From assembly GCA_947169235.1 (NCBI GenBank), contig CAMVOY010000005.1, positions 1 through 64,000 on the forward strand: DNA of 64,000 bases, read 5' to 3'. The notes beneath the pieces were generated by a model. That model saw nothing but the letters and a program-made list of their open reading frames with translations, searched no databases and was not told the DNA's origin. Origin of the DNA: an uncultured Lachnospiraceae bacterium (GTDB taxonomy: Bacteria; Bacillota; Clostridia; Lachnospirales; Lachnospiraceae). Positions 1 to 9,321 of this stretch are shown in pieces. Position 1 is the first letter of the stretch; the number at the start of each line of letters is the position of its first letter. A program made the translations under genes and the position numbers.

Positions 1-44
1 TCATAGGATTTCTTGGGTTTTTACGGATAATACAGTCATTGGGA

Positions 45-73
45 TTGCGAAATAGGACAATGGGTGGTATAAT
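45..73 (+). promoter_or_regulatory. Promoter of the HD-GYP gene
   Basis: A -35 box TTGCGA (45-50), a 17-base spacer and a perfect TATAAT (68-73), with a TG one base before the -10 (65-66). This is a vegetative sigma-A type promoter with an extended -10. It would give a leader of about 70 bases before the preferred start at 152. Confidence 0.75.
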
Positions 74-151
74 GAAAAATGCTGAAGGTTAATGATGGAG
101 AAAAGCAATTATTCGGTTCAAACACATGGATACACTGATAAGGAGGGCAAC

Positions 152-1036
152 ATGATCTATATCGTGGCTATCGCTCTGGGAGCAGCGCTGATGGTGACGA
201 ATATCGTCCGGTATATCCTGTTTATCAGAAAAACCAAGGACGTTCTGTCATCCGGAGACAAAAAGGATATCGTATGGGAATACATTTCCCTAGTTTTACT
301 CATATTTTTCCTGATTGGATACATTCTTGTTGCAGTTTTAGGCAATCCGGATGCGATTATGGCAGGTATACTGCTCGGCGGTAGCATTTTTGTAGCAATC
401 GTGCTGACTTTGATGATCCGGCTTGTGAAGACAACTAAGATGAATTCTCTTGATATAGCAGAGACGCTTATAGGTGTTGTCGATGCCAGAGACCCCAATC
501 TGAAGGGGCATAGCCGGTATGTACAAAATCTGACGATGCTGTTGTATGAATATCTTCCTGCATCAAAAAAGATCGGGATCAATGAACTGAGCCTTGAGTA
601 TGCGGCACTGATGCATGATGTCGGGAAACTTGGGATTCCGGAGAGCATCCTGAACAAGCCGGCTAAGTTGGATGATGAGGAGTGGAAAGTGATGAAGACG
701 CATCCTCGGGTAGGCGTGGAGATACTGAACTCCCTGCCGTCGTTCCGCGAAATCCTTCCCTGGATCGAGTATCATCATGAGCGGGTTGACGGGAAGGGAT
801 ATTATAGCATCCCCGGAGATGAGATCCCATATCCGGCCAGGGTGCTGGCGGTGGCAGATACATATTCAGCAATTACGATGAGACGATCCTACAAGGATCC
901 GAGAACGCATGAGGACGCGATCCGGATTATGAAGGAAGTGGCCGGGACGCAGCTTGATAAGGATATTGTTGATATCCTGTGTTCAATCCCGAAAGAAAAA
1001 CTGATGGCGTGCGTACCGGATACGGTTGAAGTATAG
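152..1036 (+). CDS. Membrane-anchored HD-GYP domain protein (probable cyclic-di-nucleotide phosphodiesterase)
   Basis: A 294-residue protein with three predicted membrane helices (about residues 3-25, 43-64 and 68-91) and a C-terminal cytosolic HD-GYP domain (about 98-290). The metal-binding HD is at residues 155-156 in HDVGKLGIP, and the second signature HHERVDGKGYY is at about 208-218. HD-GYP enzymes hydrolyse cyclic-di-GMP; here the GYP triplet reads GYY, a conservative change that need not abolish activity. An in-frame ATG lies 60 bases upstream (92), but the ATG at 152 has a far better ribosome site, AAGGAGG five bases away, and begins directly with the first membrane helix, so I prefer it. 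The gene stands alone, with its own promoter and a terminator behind it. Family assignment is firm; substrate is inferred. Confidence 0.85.
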   Translation: MIYIVAIALGAALMVTNIVRYILFIRKTKDVLSSGDKKDIVWEYISLVLLIFFLIGYILVAVLGNPDAIMAGILLGGSIFVAIVLTLMIRLVKTTKMNSLDIAETLIGVVDARDPNLKGHSRYVQNLTMLLYEYLPASKKIGINELSLEYAALMHDVGKLGIPESILNKPAKLDDEEWKVMKTHPRVGVEILNSLPSFREILPWIEYHHERVDGKGYYSIPGDEIPYPARVLAVADTYSAITMRRSYKDPRTHEDAIRIMKEVAGTQLDKDIVDILCSIPKEKLMACVPDTVEV

Positions 1037-1062
1037 GCTTTCATATAACTTCCATTTAGAAG

Positions 1063-1101
1063 CAGGCAGGTGACCGCTATGGTTTACCTGCCTGTTTAAT
1101 T
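1063..1101 (+). terminator. Intrinsic terminator after the HD-GYP gene
   Basis: Inverted repeat CAGGCAGGT (1063-1071) and ACCTGCCTG (1086-1094), nine perfect base pairs, followed by TTTAATTT. It lies 27 bases after the HD-GYP stop codon. Confidence 0.75.
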
Positions 1102-1206
1102 TATAGACACACAATCATTGACACAAATCAAAACTTTTAGTAATATATAGTTATACTTTGTTTACATCAGAGCGTGAATATGATACATTGTGGAGGATGA
1201 ACGTGA

Positions 1207-1404
1207 GTACATTTATTAGAAAATGCCGGGAACGAAGTCTGCCGATTCAAGAATATAGATATCGTTTGTCTTGCAACATCAGATGGTGGATATGTACCTT
1301 TGATCAGAAGCTTCCGTTCGCAGGGAAAGAGGGTTGTTGTTATCGGAGAGGAAAAAGCACCCCGGAGACTCCGTGAATCATGTAGCCAGTTTATCAGAGT
1401 TTGA
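1207..1404 (+). pseudogene. Remnant of a NYN/LabA-like (DUF88-type) domain protein
   Basis: One reading frame of about 65 codons, open from a TGA at 1204-1206 to a TGA at 1402-1404, reads like the C-terminal half of a NYN domain: the motif VCLATSDGGYVPLIRSF, then GKRVVVIGEE and a final LRESCSQFIRV. NYN proteins are PIN-like nucleases in which an SDGDF/Y-type motif carries acidic metal ligands. No start codon or N-terminal half is present, so this is a broken leftover. A 72-codon open frame starting at 1158 overlaps it in another phase and looks like chance. The identification rests on motif memory only. Confidence 0.45.
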
Positions 1405-1440
1405 TTGACTCATAGAGGAGTGTCCTCCGTTCGAAAAACA

Positions 1441-1476
1441 CCGCCGTACCTCGCGAGGGTATGGCGGTCTTTTTTG
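1441..1476 (+). terminator. Intrinsic terminator behind the NYN remnant
   Basis: Stem CCGCCGTACC (1441-1450) pairing with GGTATGGCGG (1458-1467) around a short loop, then TCTTTTTTG. This is a strong rho-independent terminator and suggests that the remnant upstream was once a transcribed gene. Confidence 0.8.
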
Positions 1477-1572
1477 TTTGATCTATCTACCTCTCTGAGT
1501 CAGGCTACTTTTACTACGACCTTCTTAGCAGCCTCTGCTCCCAAGCTCTTTTTGAGAACCTTCTTGATAAGC

Positions 1573-1600
1573 TTGACTTCAGCCAGCTGTGTAGTATAAT
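1573..1600 (+). promoter_or_regulatory. Promoter of the nitroreductase gene
   Basis: TTGACT (1573-1578), 16-base spacer, TATAAT (1595-1600), 55 bases before the nitroreductase start. On the minus strand, 1500-1601 is an open stretch of 33 codons without a start, ending in a lysine- and valine-rich KKVVVKVA. It could be the 3' tail of a lost gene, but I cannot identify it. Confidence 0.7.
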
Positions 1601-1655
1601 ATCACATAAGTAACCTGATACTTAAAAGTGCATATACTAGCAAAGGAGCAAAACT

Positions 1656-2318
1656 ATGGATATACAGGAAGCGATACTGGCGAGACACTCAGTGCGCCAG
1701 TATAAAAATGAGCCGATAGAGGGACCGGTCAAAGAAAAACTGGAGGGCATCATCGGGGATTGCGAAAAAGAGAGCGGACTTAAGATCCGCCTTATCACCG
1801 ATGATCCGGAGTGTTTTGATACGTTTCTGGCGCACTACGGTAAGTTCAAAAATGCGGTGAACTACATCGCATTTGTGGCAGATAAATCAGATCAAACCGC
1901 AGACGAAAAAGCCGGATACTATGGTGAAAAGATCGTCCTGGAAGCGCAGATGATGGGACTCAACACCTGCTGGGTGGGCGGTACATACGGAAAAGGCAAG
2001 TGCAAGATTGATAAAAATGCGGGAGAGAAGATCATCTGCGTCATCGCTATCGGTTACGGAGAGAATGAAGGTCAGGCCCATAAATCAAAAACTGTGGATA
2101 AGATATGTGACATCTCACCGGACGATATGCCTGTATGGTTCAGAAATGGTGTGAAAGCCGCACTGATGGCACCGACCGCGCTTAACCAGCAGAAATTCAG
2201 GATCGCGCTTGACGGAGAAGAAGCGATCATAACAACTAAACGAGGGGCTTTTACCAAGGTTGACCTTGGTATCGTAAAGTATCATTTTGAAGTGGTAAGC
2301 GGTCATAAATGTCGTTGA
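1656..2318 (+). CDS. Nitroreductase family protein
   Basis: A 220-residue protein of the FMN-dependent nitroreductase family. It begins with the typical MDIQEAILARHSVRQYKNEP, where the RxSxR segment normally contacts the FMN phosphate, and has the middle segment EAQMMGLNTCWVGG and a C-terminal APTALNQQ that is the usual second flavin-binding segment. Family members reduce nitro compounds, quinones or flavins with NAD(P)H; the substrate here cannot be told. Length is normal for the two-lobed clostridial subgroup. The start is supported by AAAGGAG eight bases upstream. It is monocistronic, with its own promoter and a separate promoter for the next gene. Confidence 0.85.
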   Translation: MDIQEAILARHSVRQYKNEPIEGPVKEKLEGIIGDCEKESGLKIRLITDDPECFDTFLAHYGKFKNAVNYIAFVADKSDQTADEKAGYYGEKIVLEAQMMGLNTCWVGGTYGKGKCKIDKNAGEKIICVIAIGYGENEGQAHKSKTVDKICDISPDDMPVWFRNGVKAALMAPTALNQQKFRIALDGEEAIITTKRGAFTKVDLGIVKYHFEVVSGHKCR

Positions 2319-2344
2319 ACACACGTCGATCGACGCATTTTTTC

Positions 2345-2373
2345 TTGACGTAGGGTGTCTGAAATAGTATAAT
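2345..2373 (+). promoter_or_regulatory. Promoter of the chemoreceptor gene
   Basis: TTGACG (2345-2350), 17-base spacer, TATAAT (2368-2373). The preceding gene ends at 2318; a 12-base perfect palindrome (2324-2335) followed by a T-run lies just upstream and may act as a weak terminator. Confidence 0.75.
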
Positions 2374-2431
2374 GATCATTGGAGTTTTGTGCAGTAAATC
2401 CATATTATTACAGACATGGAGGTAGCCATAA

Positions 2432-4516
2432 ATGAGATCGATCAGAGTAAAGATCATCGCAGCAATTCTGATTTGTGCAGTTCTCGGCGTAGTCGCTGTC
2501 GGAGCCATCAGTATCGTGAACTCAGGAAATGTAGCCAGACAGGATGCCGAAGAAAAAATGAAAGCAGTCTGTGCGGAGCAGGCAGAGAAGGCTGATACGC
2601 TGATCTTAAAAATAGAGCAGTCTGTGAATACGCTTTCAGAGCTGGTCATGAAGAGGATTGATACCAATCAGTTCAGATCAGATAAAAAATACGCCGACCA
2701 GCTGACACAGACAATAAAGGGCGACACCCTTACGTTTGCTAACAATACAGAGGGTGCAATATGTGCTTATGTCAGATACAATCCCGAATACACCAACCCG
2801 ACATCGGGACTTTTTTTCACAAGGAACTCTCTTGAAGAGGAGTTCGAGAGTGTGACACCGACCGACTTTTCTCAGTTTGATCCGAGCGATCTCGAGCATG
2901 TGGGCTGGTATTACATCCCTGTTCAGAACAAGGCTCCGATCTGGATGGATCCATATCTGAATGCAAATGTAAACATATATATGATCTCATACGTGGTTCC
3001 TATTTACGATGAAAAAGGCGAGTCGATCGGTATCATCGGAATGGATATCGATTTCACCCTGCTCGATGACCTTGCAAAGAACGTTAATCTGTATAACTCA
3101 GGAAAGGGATACCTTGTGAATGCAGCAGGAAACGTTCTTTCCGATGACGTACTTGAGACAGGCGCTGATTTCGCCACGAAGGACGGAATGAGCGAGGTCG
3201 CTGCAGCGCTGAAGGCAAATCAGAATGTAATGGAGCCGATGAGCTTCACTGATTCTGAGGGTGGCAAGGAGACCTGCTACATGCTGCTTTCCAACGGCAT
3301 GAAGCTCGGTGTCATAGCTACTGCGGCTGATATAAATGAAAATGCGAAAAAGCTTCAGCTCACCATCCTTATAGTAGGAGTGGTAGTTCTCATCATAGTG
3401 ATAGCGATAGGATTCCTCATCTCGATGACTATCACGAGACCTCTCAAGAAGCTTACCGGAGTGATTGATGACACGGCCAATCTCCGCCTGAAAGATAATC
3501 AGGTCACAGAGAAACTGGCCAAGGGACATGACGAGCTGGCTACCATGGCAAAGGCGATACTTAAGATGAGGACCGCGCTTGCTGAAATGGTTGCGAACAT
3601 GCAATCTATCCAGGTCACGATAACAGACGCTACATCCGAGCTTGATGGTATCATGCAGGATAATAACACGATGAGCGAGGATAATTCGGCAGTACTCGAG
3701 GAGCTCTCTTCGAGCTTTGCTGAGACGGCAGCGGATGCTACGCGTATAAATGAGCAGATGTCCGGAGCGAAAGGAAACTCCGAGCAGATATACGAACTTA
3801 TCGATGAAGGACGTACGGCAGCGGATGATCTTGCCGATAAGGCAAAAGAGCTCGAGTCGTTTGCAGAGACTTCAGCCAACAAGCTTCGTGATATGTATGA
3901 TACGATCCTTGCGGAGGTCGCAGAGGCGACAGAGCAGTCAAAGGCTGTTGAGAGGATCAACGAGCTCACGACCAATATCCAGTCGATATCAGGTCAGACC
4001 AACCTCCTTGCGTTGAACGCTTCCATAGAGGCTGCAAGGGCCGGAGAGGCAGGCAAGGGCTTCGCGGTAGTCGCATCAGAGATCGGAGGATTGGCTTCAC
4101 AGACATCAGAGACTGTCGGACATATCGATGAGATCGTGGTTCAGGTCAACACAGCCGTGACGAATCTGAGAAAGTGCATAGAGACGACTACCAAGTTCCT
4201 CGGAGAGACAGTGCTCAAAGATTATGAGTCCTTCGAGAAGGTAGGAAAAGACTATGAGCGTGACGCTCAGGTATTTATAAATATGATGGGCAATATCGGA
4301 GAGGCAACATCAGAGATGGCAGCAAGTATCTCGGATATCTCCGGAGCCGTCGAAAACATCAGTGATGTGATCGGCAAGTCCGAAGATGCCGTACACACCG
4401 TAGCAGAGAAGTCCGTAAATGTTACGACATCTACAAGCGAAGGTTATGTACGACTCAAGGATAACGAAGAGAGTATGAATCAACTTGGAGAGATCATATC
4501 GAAGTTCGAAGTATAA
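2432..4516 (+). CDS. Methyl-accepting chemotaxis protein with extracellular dCache sensor
   Basis: A 694-residue transmembrane chemoreceptor. Helix 1 is at about residues 7-29, an extracytoplasmic dCache-like sensor follows (about 35-300, with [17 protein letters not shown] and a [19 protein letters not shown] segment typical of PAS/Cache folds), helix 2 at about 309-331, HAMP at about 332-390, then the coiled-coil signalling domain. The conserved hairpin tip that binds CheA and CheW is plain ([16 protein letters not shown]). The ligand is unknown; Cache receptors usually bind small amino or organic acids. The gene is single, with its own promoter, GGAGG before the ATG, and the trp leader starting just after it. 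No che genes are nearby. Confidence 0.92.
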   Translation: MRSIRVKIIAAILICAVLGVVAVGAISIVNSGNVARQDAEEKMKAVCAEQAEKADTLILKIEQSVNTLSELVMKRIDTNQFRSDKKYADQLTQTIKGDTLTFANNTEGAICAYVRYNPEYTNPTSGLFFTRNSLEEEFESVTPTDFSQFDPSDLEHVGWYYIPVQNKAPIWMDPYLNANVNIYMISYVVPIYDEKGESIGIIGMDIDFTLLDDLAKNVNLYNSGKGYLVNAAGNVLSDDVLETGADFATKDGMSEVAAALKANQNVMEPMSFTDSEGGKETCYMLLSNGMKLGVIATAADINENAKKLQLTILIVGVVVLIIVIAIGFLISMTITRPLKKLTGVIDDTANLRLKDNQVTEKLAKGHDELATMAKAILKMRTALAEMVANMQSIQVTITDATSELDGIMQDNNTMSEDNSAVLEELSSSFAETAADATRINEQMSGAKGNSEQIYELIDEGRTAADDLADKAKELESFAETSANKLRDMYDTILAEVAEATEQSKAVERINELTTNIQSISGQTNLLALNASIEAARAGEAGKGFAVVASEIGGLASQTSETVGHIDEIVVQVNTAVTNLRKCIETTTKFLGETVLKDYESFEKVGKDYERDAQVFINMMGNIGEATSEMAASISDISGAVENISDVIGKSEDAVHTVAEKSVNVTTSTSEGYVRLKDNEESMNQLGEIISKFEV

Positions 4517-4522
4517 AAATGC

Positions 4523-4551
4523 TTGACAAGTGTAAAATAATGTGATACACT
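4523..4551 (+). promoter_or_regulatory. Promoter of the trp operon
   Basis: Consensus TTGACA (4523-4528), 17-base spacer, TACACT (4546-4551). It begins six bases after the chemoreceptor stop codon and directs transcription into the T-box leader. Confidence 0.7.
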
Positions 4552-4560
4552 TTGCTAAAC

Positions 4561-4788
4561 CGTTGATGAAGAGTAAGTAGGTGAGACCGACCTGTATGAG
4601 AGAGTTGCCGATGGTGAGATGGCAGCACAGAGTTCCTCAGCCGAATGGACTTCAGAGGGCGACCTGAAAGCTAAATGCGAGTATGGGAGACGGAGTAGTT
4701 TCTCCGTGATCAAAAACAGCATATGATAGTATGCGTTGAGTGGATGATTTTATCATCAAGCCGGGTGGCACCGCAGGTATTGAATTTC
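4561..4788 (+). promoter_or_regulatory. T-box riboswitch, tryptophan-specific leader
   Basis: A T-box leader that senses uncharged tRNA. The invariant T-box sequence GCCGGGTGGCACCGC is at 4760-4774. Stem I has the expected base: TGAAG (4567-4571) followed by the AGTA S-turn (4572-4575), facing GAATGGA (4643-4649) followed by CTTCA (4650-4654), which pairs with TGAAG. This places the specifier codon TGG (4646-4648), the Trp codon, with an A after it as usual. A hairpin ACGGAG/CTCCGT near 4690-4707 fits stem III. The leader precedes trpDCFBA, so low charged tRNA-Trp should favour read-through into the operon. Confidence 0.92.
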
Positions 4789-4836
4789 AGACCTGTCCCA
4801 GCAGTAACTTTTGTTTACTGTGGGGCAGGTCTTTTT
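4789..4836 (+). terminator. T-box leader terminator
   Basis: Long hairpin AGACCTGTCCCAGCAGTAA (from 4789) pairing with TTTACTGTGGGGCAGGTCT (to about 4831), then TTTTT. Its 5' arm contains the ACCTGT that would instead pair with CGCAGGT next to the T-box sequence in the antiterminator. This is the alternative structure that stops transcription when tRNA-Trp is charged. Confidence 0.88.
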
Positions 4837-4903
4837 GCGCGAAAGGCGCGAACCTGCCCACAGGGTTCGCACCGTGAATACATAGAAAACGGAGGGGAAA
4901 ACC

Positions 4904-5923
4904 ATGATTAAGGAAGCAATCGAAAAAATCGTAAACAAGGAGGATCTCACCTATGACGAGGCGTATGCCGTCATGAACGAGATCATGGGAGGCGAGACAT
5001 CTCCCACGCAGAACGCGGCATTTTTATCGGCTCTGTCGACCAAGAGTGCAAGAGCTGAGACCACCGACGAGATAGCGGGATGTGCAGCGGCCATGCGTGA
5101 CCATGCGACCAAGGTAGATACCGGCATGGATATATTTGAGATCGTCGGTACCGGAGGCGACGGAGCGGGAAGCTTCAACATCTCCACGACCTCGGCACTC
5201 GTAGCTGCCACGGCAGGCATGAAGGTTGCCAAGCACGGTAACCGTGCGGCATCATCGAAATGCGGAACTGCTGACTGCCTGGAGGCGCTCGGTGTAAACA
5301 TCGACCAGTCCCCGGAAAAATGCATCGAACTTCTGAACGAGGTTGGAATTTGCTTCTTTTTCGCGCAGAAGTATCACACATCAATGAAGTACGTAGGCGC
5401 CATCAGAAAAGAGCTTGGATTCAGGACTGTGTTTAACATCCTCGGACCTCTGACGAATCCGGGAACTCCTACCATGCAGCTTCTCGGTGTGTATGATGAG
5501 TATCTGGTAGAGCCTTTGACTCAGGTCCTTATCAGTCTCGGAGTGAAGCGCGGTATGGTCGTTTACGGGCGCGACAAGCTGGATGAGATATCGATGAGCG
5601 CACCGACCAAGGTCAGCGAGATCAGAGACGGCTGGTACCGTACGATGGTCATAAAGCCCGAGGATTTCGGCTTGAAGACATGTTCCAAAGATGACCTTAA
5701 GGGTGGAACTCCGGAGGAAAACGCGGAGATAACAAGGTCCATTCTTTCAGGCAAAGAAAAAGGACCGAAGCGCGACGCGATCCTATTGAATGCAGGTGCA
5801 TCCCTTTATATAGGAGGGGTTGCGGGCACATTTAAAGACGGTGTGAAAAAAGCCGCAGAGATACTGGACTCGGGAAAAGCGATTGAAACTCTTGAGAGAT
5901 TCATAGAGGTGAGCAACAGATGA
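4904..5923 (+). CDS. trpD: Anthranilate phosphoribosyltransferase
   Basis: A 339-residue enzyme that joins anthranilate and PRPP to give phosphoribosyl-anthranilate, the second committed step of tryptophan synthesis. The PRPP-binding glycine loop [14 protein letters not shown] is at about residues 84-97, followed by [21 protein letters not shown], the standard substrate-binding segment. Length is normal and there is no fused TrpG domain. The start has GGAGGGG about seven bases upstream. This is the first gene after the T-box; trpE and trpG, which usually precede it, are absent from this operon. The ATG of trpC overlaps its stop codon. Confidence 0.96.
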   Translation: MIKEAIEKIVNKEDLTYDEAYAVMNEIMGGETSPTQNAAFLSALSTKSARAETTDEIAGCAAAMRDHATKVDTGMDIFEIVGTGGDGAGSFNISTTSALVAATAGMKVAKHGNRAASSKCGTADCLEALGVNIDQSPEKCIELLNEVGICFFFAQKYHTSMKYVGAIRKELGFRTVFNILGPLTNPGTPTMQLLGVYDEYLVEPLTQVLISLGVKRGMVVYGRDKLDEISMSAPTKVSEIRDGWYRTMVIKPEDFGLKTCSKDDLKGGTPEENAEITRSILSGKEKGPKRDAILLNAGASLYIGGVAGTFKDGVKKAAEILDSGKAIETLERFIEVSNR

Positions 5924-6705
5924 CGATACTTGATGAGTTGGCCGAATATGCTTCGGAGAGGGTAAAAATATCAAAGACAAACACTCCTCTTAACACCGTC
6001 AGAGACCGTGCTGAAAAGCTTGGAAAAGCAGATGCATTTGCGTTTGAAAAAGCTCTGAAAAAGGACGGGATATCTTTTATATGTGAGTGTAAAAAAGCAT
6101 CCCCGTCAAAGGGAGTAATAGCTGAGGATTTTCCGTATCTTCAGATAGCAAAAGACTATGAAAAAGCGGGAGCTGATGCGATATCAGTTCTTACCGAGCC
6201 AAAGTGGTTTTTGGGGAGTGATGCTTACTTAAATGAGATCGCAAATGCAGTTAAAACTCCGTGCCTCAGAAAAGATTTTACGGTCGATGAGTACATGATA
6301 TATGAAGCAAAGTGTCTCGGTGCAAAAGCAGTACTTCTCATCGTATCAATCCTTGAAAAGCAGCAGATCAAAGCCTATCACGAACTTGCAGATGAGCTGG
6401 GACTCTCGGCACTGGTCGAAGCTCACGATGAAAAAGAGATAGAGACTGCACTTGATATCGGGGCGCGTATCATCGGTGTGAACAACCGTAACTTGAAAGA
6501 TTTCACCGTAGATACATCGAACTCAAAAAGACTTCGTGAGATGGTCCCGGAGGATGTGGTCTTTGTGTCCGAAAGCGGTGTGAAGGATGCATCTGATGTA
6601 AAATCCTTATATGAAATAGGAGTCGACGCCGTGCTTGTCGGAGAGACACTTATGAGAGCCGAAGATAAAAATGAAAAGCTGAGAGAACTCAGAGGTGGAT
6701 TATGA
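5920..6705 (+). CDS. trpC: Indole-3-glycerol phosphate synthase
   Basis: A 261-residue TIM-barrel enzyme that closes the indole ring of carboxyphenylamino-deoxyribulose phosphate with loss of CO2. The conserved [13 protein letters not shown] segment (about residues 54-66) carries the substrate-binding lysine and the SPS phosphate contact, and the later IIGVNNRNL and VFVSESGV motifs are typical. Its start overlaps the end of trpD by four bases (ATGA) and its own end overlaps trpF the same way, so translation is probably coupled along the operon. Confidence 0.96.
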   Translation: MTILDELAEYASERVKISKTNTPLNTVRDRAEKLGKADAFAFEKALKKDGISFICECKKASPSKGVIAEDFPYLQIAKDYEKAGADAISVLTEPKWFLGSDAYLNEIANAVKTPCLRKDFTVDEYMIYEAKCLGAKAVLLIVSILEKQQIKAYHELADELGLSALVEAHDEKEIETALDIGARIIGVNNRNLKDFTVDTSNSKRLREMVPEDVVFVSESGVKDASDVKSLYEIGVDAVLVGETLMRAEDKNEKLRELRGGL

Positions 6706-7307
6706 CAGAGACCAAGATAAAGCTTTGCGGGATGATGTGCCCGGAGGATGTTAAAAATGCATCGGGACTTAATCCTGACTATATCGGAGTGATACTATCA
6801 AAGGGCTTTAAAAGAAGTGTGGATCCGGACGAACTCCCCAAGTTCAGAGAGGTGCTCGGTGAAGGCATACCGTTGGTAGGTGTATTTGTCGATGAACCGG
6901 TGAACTATATAACGTACATATCTCATATGGGTTTCATAGATGTTATACAGCTTCACGGTAACGAGTCTGACGAGGATGTTATAAGGGTAAAAAATCTGAC
7001 AAAAAAACCTGTTATTAAAGCCTTTAAAATAACATCAAAAGAAGACGTAAAAAAAGCAGAATCATCACATGCCGACATAGTACTTTTGGACGCAGGTACT
7101 GGCACCGGAGAGCTTTTTGACTGGGAGCTGATAAAGGATGTAAAAAGAGATTATATTCTCGCCGGAGGGCTGGATTCCGAAAACGTTATTAATGCGATTA
7201 GTTTACTCCATCCGTATGGAGTGGATGTAAGCTCCGGGATCGAGACTGACGGAAAAAAAGATATGGCAAAGATGGTAGAGTTTGTAAGGAAAGGAAGGCA
7301 GGTATGA
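6702..7307 (+). CDS. trpF: Phosphoribosylanthranilate isomerase
   Basis: A 201-residue TIM-barrel isomerase that converts phosphoribosyl-anthranilate to the ribulose form used by TrpC. The N-terminal [11 protein letters not shown] carries the catalytic cysteine (family form KICG). IQLHGNE in the middle and the C-terminal GGLDSENV and GVDVSSGIE phosphate-binding segments are also present. It overlaps trpC and trpB by four bases at each end. Length is normal; nothing is missing. Confidence 0.94.
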   Translation: MTETKIKLCGMMCPEDVKNASGLNPDYIGVILSKGFKRSVDPDELPKFREVLGEGIPLVGVFVDEPVNYITYISHMGFIDVIQLHGNESDEDVIRVKNLTKKPVIKAFKITSKEDVKKAESSHADIVLLDAGTGTGELFDWELIKDVKRDYILAGGLDSENVINAISLLHPYGVDVSSGIETDGKKDMAKMVEFVRKGRQV

Positions 7308-8494
7308 CAAATCCAAACGGACGTTTCGGAGTGCACGGGGGGCAGTACATATCCGAAACACTTATGAATGCTGTGATAGAGCTTGAAAAGGCTTATGATC
7401 ATTTTAAAAATGACAAGGACTTTCAGGATGAGTTATCCACACTTTTTAACGAATATGCAAACCGCCCTTCGCGTCTGTACTATGCGAAAAAAATGACAGA
7501 GGATCTGGGCGGCGCAAAGATCTATCTGAAAAGAGAGGATCTTAACCATACCGGTGCACACAAGATCAACAATGTTCTCGGGCAGGCTCTGCTTGCTAAA
7601 AAAATGGGGAAGACCAGACTTATTGCGGAAACGGGAGCCGGGCAGCACGGAGTCGCTACGGCGACGGCAGCCGCACTTATGGGTATGGAGTGCGTGGTAT
7701 TTATGGGCGAAGAGGACACCAAAAGACAGGCGCTTAATGTATACAGGATGAAGCTTCTCGGAGCCGATGTGATCCCTGTTACGAGCGGTACTGCGACACT
7801 GAAAGATGCGGTGAGTGAGGCTATGAGGGAGTGGACATCACGTATCGATGATACTCACTACTGCCTGGGTTCTGTTATGGGGCCCCATCCCTTCCCTACC
7901 ATCGTCAGGGATTTCCAGGCTGTCATATCAAAAGAGATCAAAGAGCAGATTCTCGAAAAGGAAGGCAGGCTTCCCGATGTGGTCATGGCCTGCGTGGGCG
8001 GCGGTTCAAACGCTATCGGAAGCTTCTACCATTTCATAGAGGATAAGGAAGTGGAGCTTATCGGATGCGAGGCAGCCGGACGCGGTGTGGACACCTTTGA
8101 GACCGCTGCGACAGTCGCAACCGGACGGCTTGGTATTTTTCATGGAATGAAGTCCTATTTCTGTCAGGACGATGACGGCCAGATCGCACCGGTTTACTCG
8201 ATCTCTGCCGGACTTGACTATCCGGGAGTGGGACCGGAGCATGCGTATCTTCACGACATCGGCAGAGCGAAGTACGTCCCGATCACGGACGATGAGGCGG
8301 TGGAGGCTTTCGAGTACACATCCAGAACAGAGGGGATCATACCGGCCATAGAGAGCTCGCACGCCATCGCACATGCCATGAAGATCGCACCGAAGCTTGA
8401 TAAAGACAAGATCATAGTTATAACGGTATCTGGACGCGGTGACAAGGACTGTGCGGCCATCGCCAGATACAGAGGGGAGGATATCCATGAGTAA
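7304..8494 (+). CDS. trpB: Tryptophan synthase beta subunit
   Basis: A 396-residue PLP enzyme that condenses indole with serine. The PLP-lysine motif HTGAHKINN is at about residues 82-90, with the COMM-like [18 protein letters not shown] segment and the glycine-rich phosphate-binding [10 protein letters not shown] (about 229-238) following. It has the shorter N-terminus typical of TrpB1 rather than TrpB2. Its 3' end overlaps the chosen trpA start by eight bases. It should form the usual alpha2-beta2 complex with the product of the next gene. Confidence 0.96.
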   Translation: MTNPNGRFGVHGGQYISETLMNAVIELEKAYDHFKNDKDFQDELSTLFNEYANRPSRLYYAKKMTEDLGGAKIYLKREDLNHTGAHKINNVLGQALLAKKMGKTRLIAETGAGQHGVATATAAALMGMECVVFMGEEDTKRQALNVYRMKLLGADVIPVTSGTATLKDAVSEAMREWTSRIDDTHYCLGSVMGPHPFPTIVRDFQAVISKEIKEQILEKEGRLPDVVMACVGGGSNAIGSFYHFIEDKEVELIGCEAAGRGVDTFETAATVATGRLGIFHGMKSYFCQDDDGQIAPVYSISAGLDYPGVGPEHAYLHDIGRAKYVPITDDEAVEAFEYTSRTEGIIPAIESSHAIAHAMKIAPKLDKDKIIVITVSGRGDKDCAAIARYRGEDIHE

Positions 8495-9260
8495 GATAAT
8501 AAACGCGTTCAAGGACGGAAAAGCATTTATCCCGTTTATAACATGCGGAGATCCTGATATCGAGACCACCGAAAAAGTTGTCAGGGAGGCTGTGAAAAAT
8601 GGCGCGGACCTGATAGAATTGGGCATCCCGTTCTCTGACCCGACGGCCGAGGGACCTGTTATACAGGAGGCGAATCTCAGAGCGCTCACAGGCGGCGTAA
8701 AGCCTTCTCATATCTTTGATATGGTGAGACGACTTCGTAAGGATATAGATACTCCCATGGTCTTTATGACTTATGCAAACGTTGTGTATTCAAACGGCGC
8801 GGAAAAGTTTATTTCCACGTGTGAGGAGATAGGTATAGACGGGTTGATCCTGCCTGATATCCCGTACGAGGAGAAGGAGGAGTTCCTCTCGATATGTGAG
8901 GCTCACGATGTGGATCTGATATCTTTCGTAGCTCCCACATCGGAGGATCGTATCGCTATGATAGCGAAGGAATCAAAGGGATTTCTGTACATAGTATCGA
9001 GTCTCGGAGTGACGGGGACCAGGACAGAGATCACGACCGACCTTGATTCGATAGTCAAGGTTGTCAGACAGAACACTGATACCCCGTGTGCTATCGGATT
9101 CGGTATATCCACCCCCGAGCAGGCGAAAAAGATGGCGCAGATATCGGACGGTGCCATCGTCGGATCTGCCATCATAAAGCTTTTAAAGCAGTACGGCCGT
9201 GATGCCGCACCATATGTGGGTGAATATGTAAAACAGATGAAGGATGCAGTTTCTGCTTAA
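8487..9260 (+). CDS. trpA: Tryptophan synthase alpha subunit
   Basis: A 257-residue TIM-barrel subunit that cleaves indole-3-glycerol phosphate and passes indole to TrpB. The ATG at 8487 follows GGGGAGG by six bases and gives the standard N-terminus; a longer in-frame opening at 8439 would lie inside trpB. The catalytic glutamate is E44 in [11 protein letters not shown]. The position of the second catalytic acid, Asp60 in the Salmonella enzyme, is E55 here (TAEGP instead of ADGP), a conservative swap that I believe also occurs in other clostridial TrpA proteins. The phosphate-binding GFGIST is intact. This is the last gene of the trp operon; no clear terminator follows. Confidence 0.94.
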   Translation: MSKIINAFKDGKAFIPFITCGDPDIETTEKVVREAVKNGADLIELGIPFSDPTAEGPVIQEANLRALTGGVKPSHIFDMVRRLRKDIDTPMVFMTYANVVYSNGAEKFISTCEEIGIDGLILPDIPYEEKEEFLSICEAHDVDLISFVAPTSEDRIAMIAKESKGFLYIVSSLGVTGTRTEITTDLDSIVKVVRQNTDTPCAIGFGISTPEQAKKMAQISDGAIVGSAIIKLLKQYGRDAAPYVGEYVKQMKDAVSA

Positions 9261-9269
9261 AATGAAGGG

Positions 9270-9299
9270 TTGAATTCTGATATGTTCATGTGATATAAT
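9270..9299 (+). promoter_or_regulatory. Promoter of the MATE/partner-switching operon
   Basis: TTGAAT (9270-9275), 18-base spacer, TATAAT (9294-9299) with a TG at 9291-9292 (extended -10). It lies between trpA and the MATE gene and separates the two transcription units, although no terminator is visible between them. Confidence 0.7.
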
Positions 9300-9321
9300 G
9301 GACATTATCAGGGAGGCCCGA

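Noticed and set aside
1158..1376. 72-codon open frame with an ATG
   Set aside because: Its product resembles nothing, and another phase of the same DNA shows the NYN-like sequence.
5024..5384. Minus-strand open frames inside trpD
   Set aside because: These are antisense shadows of conserved trpD codons; the same applies to most minus-strand frames in the plus-strand operons.
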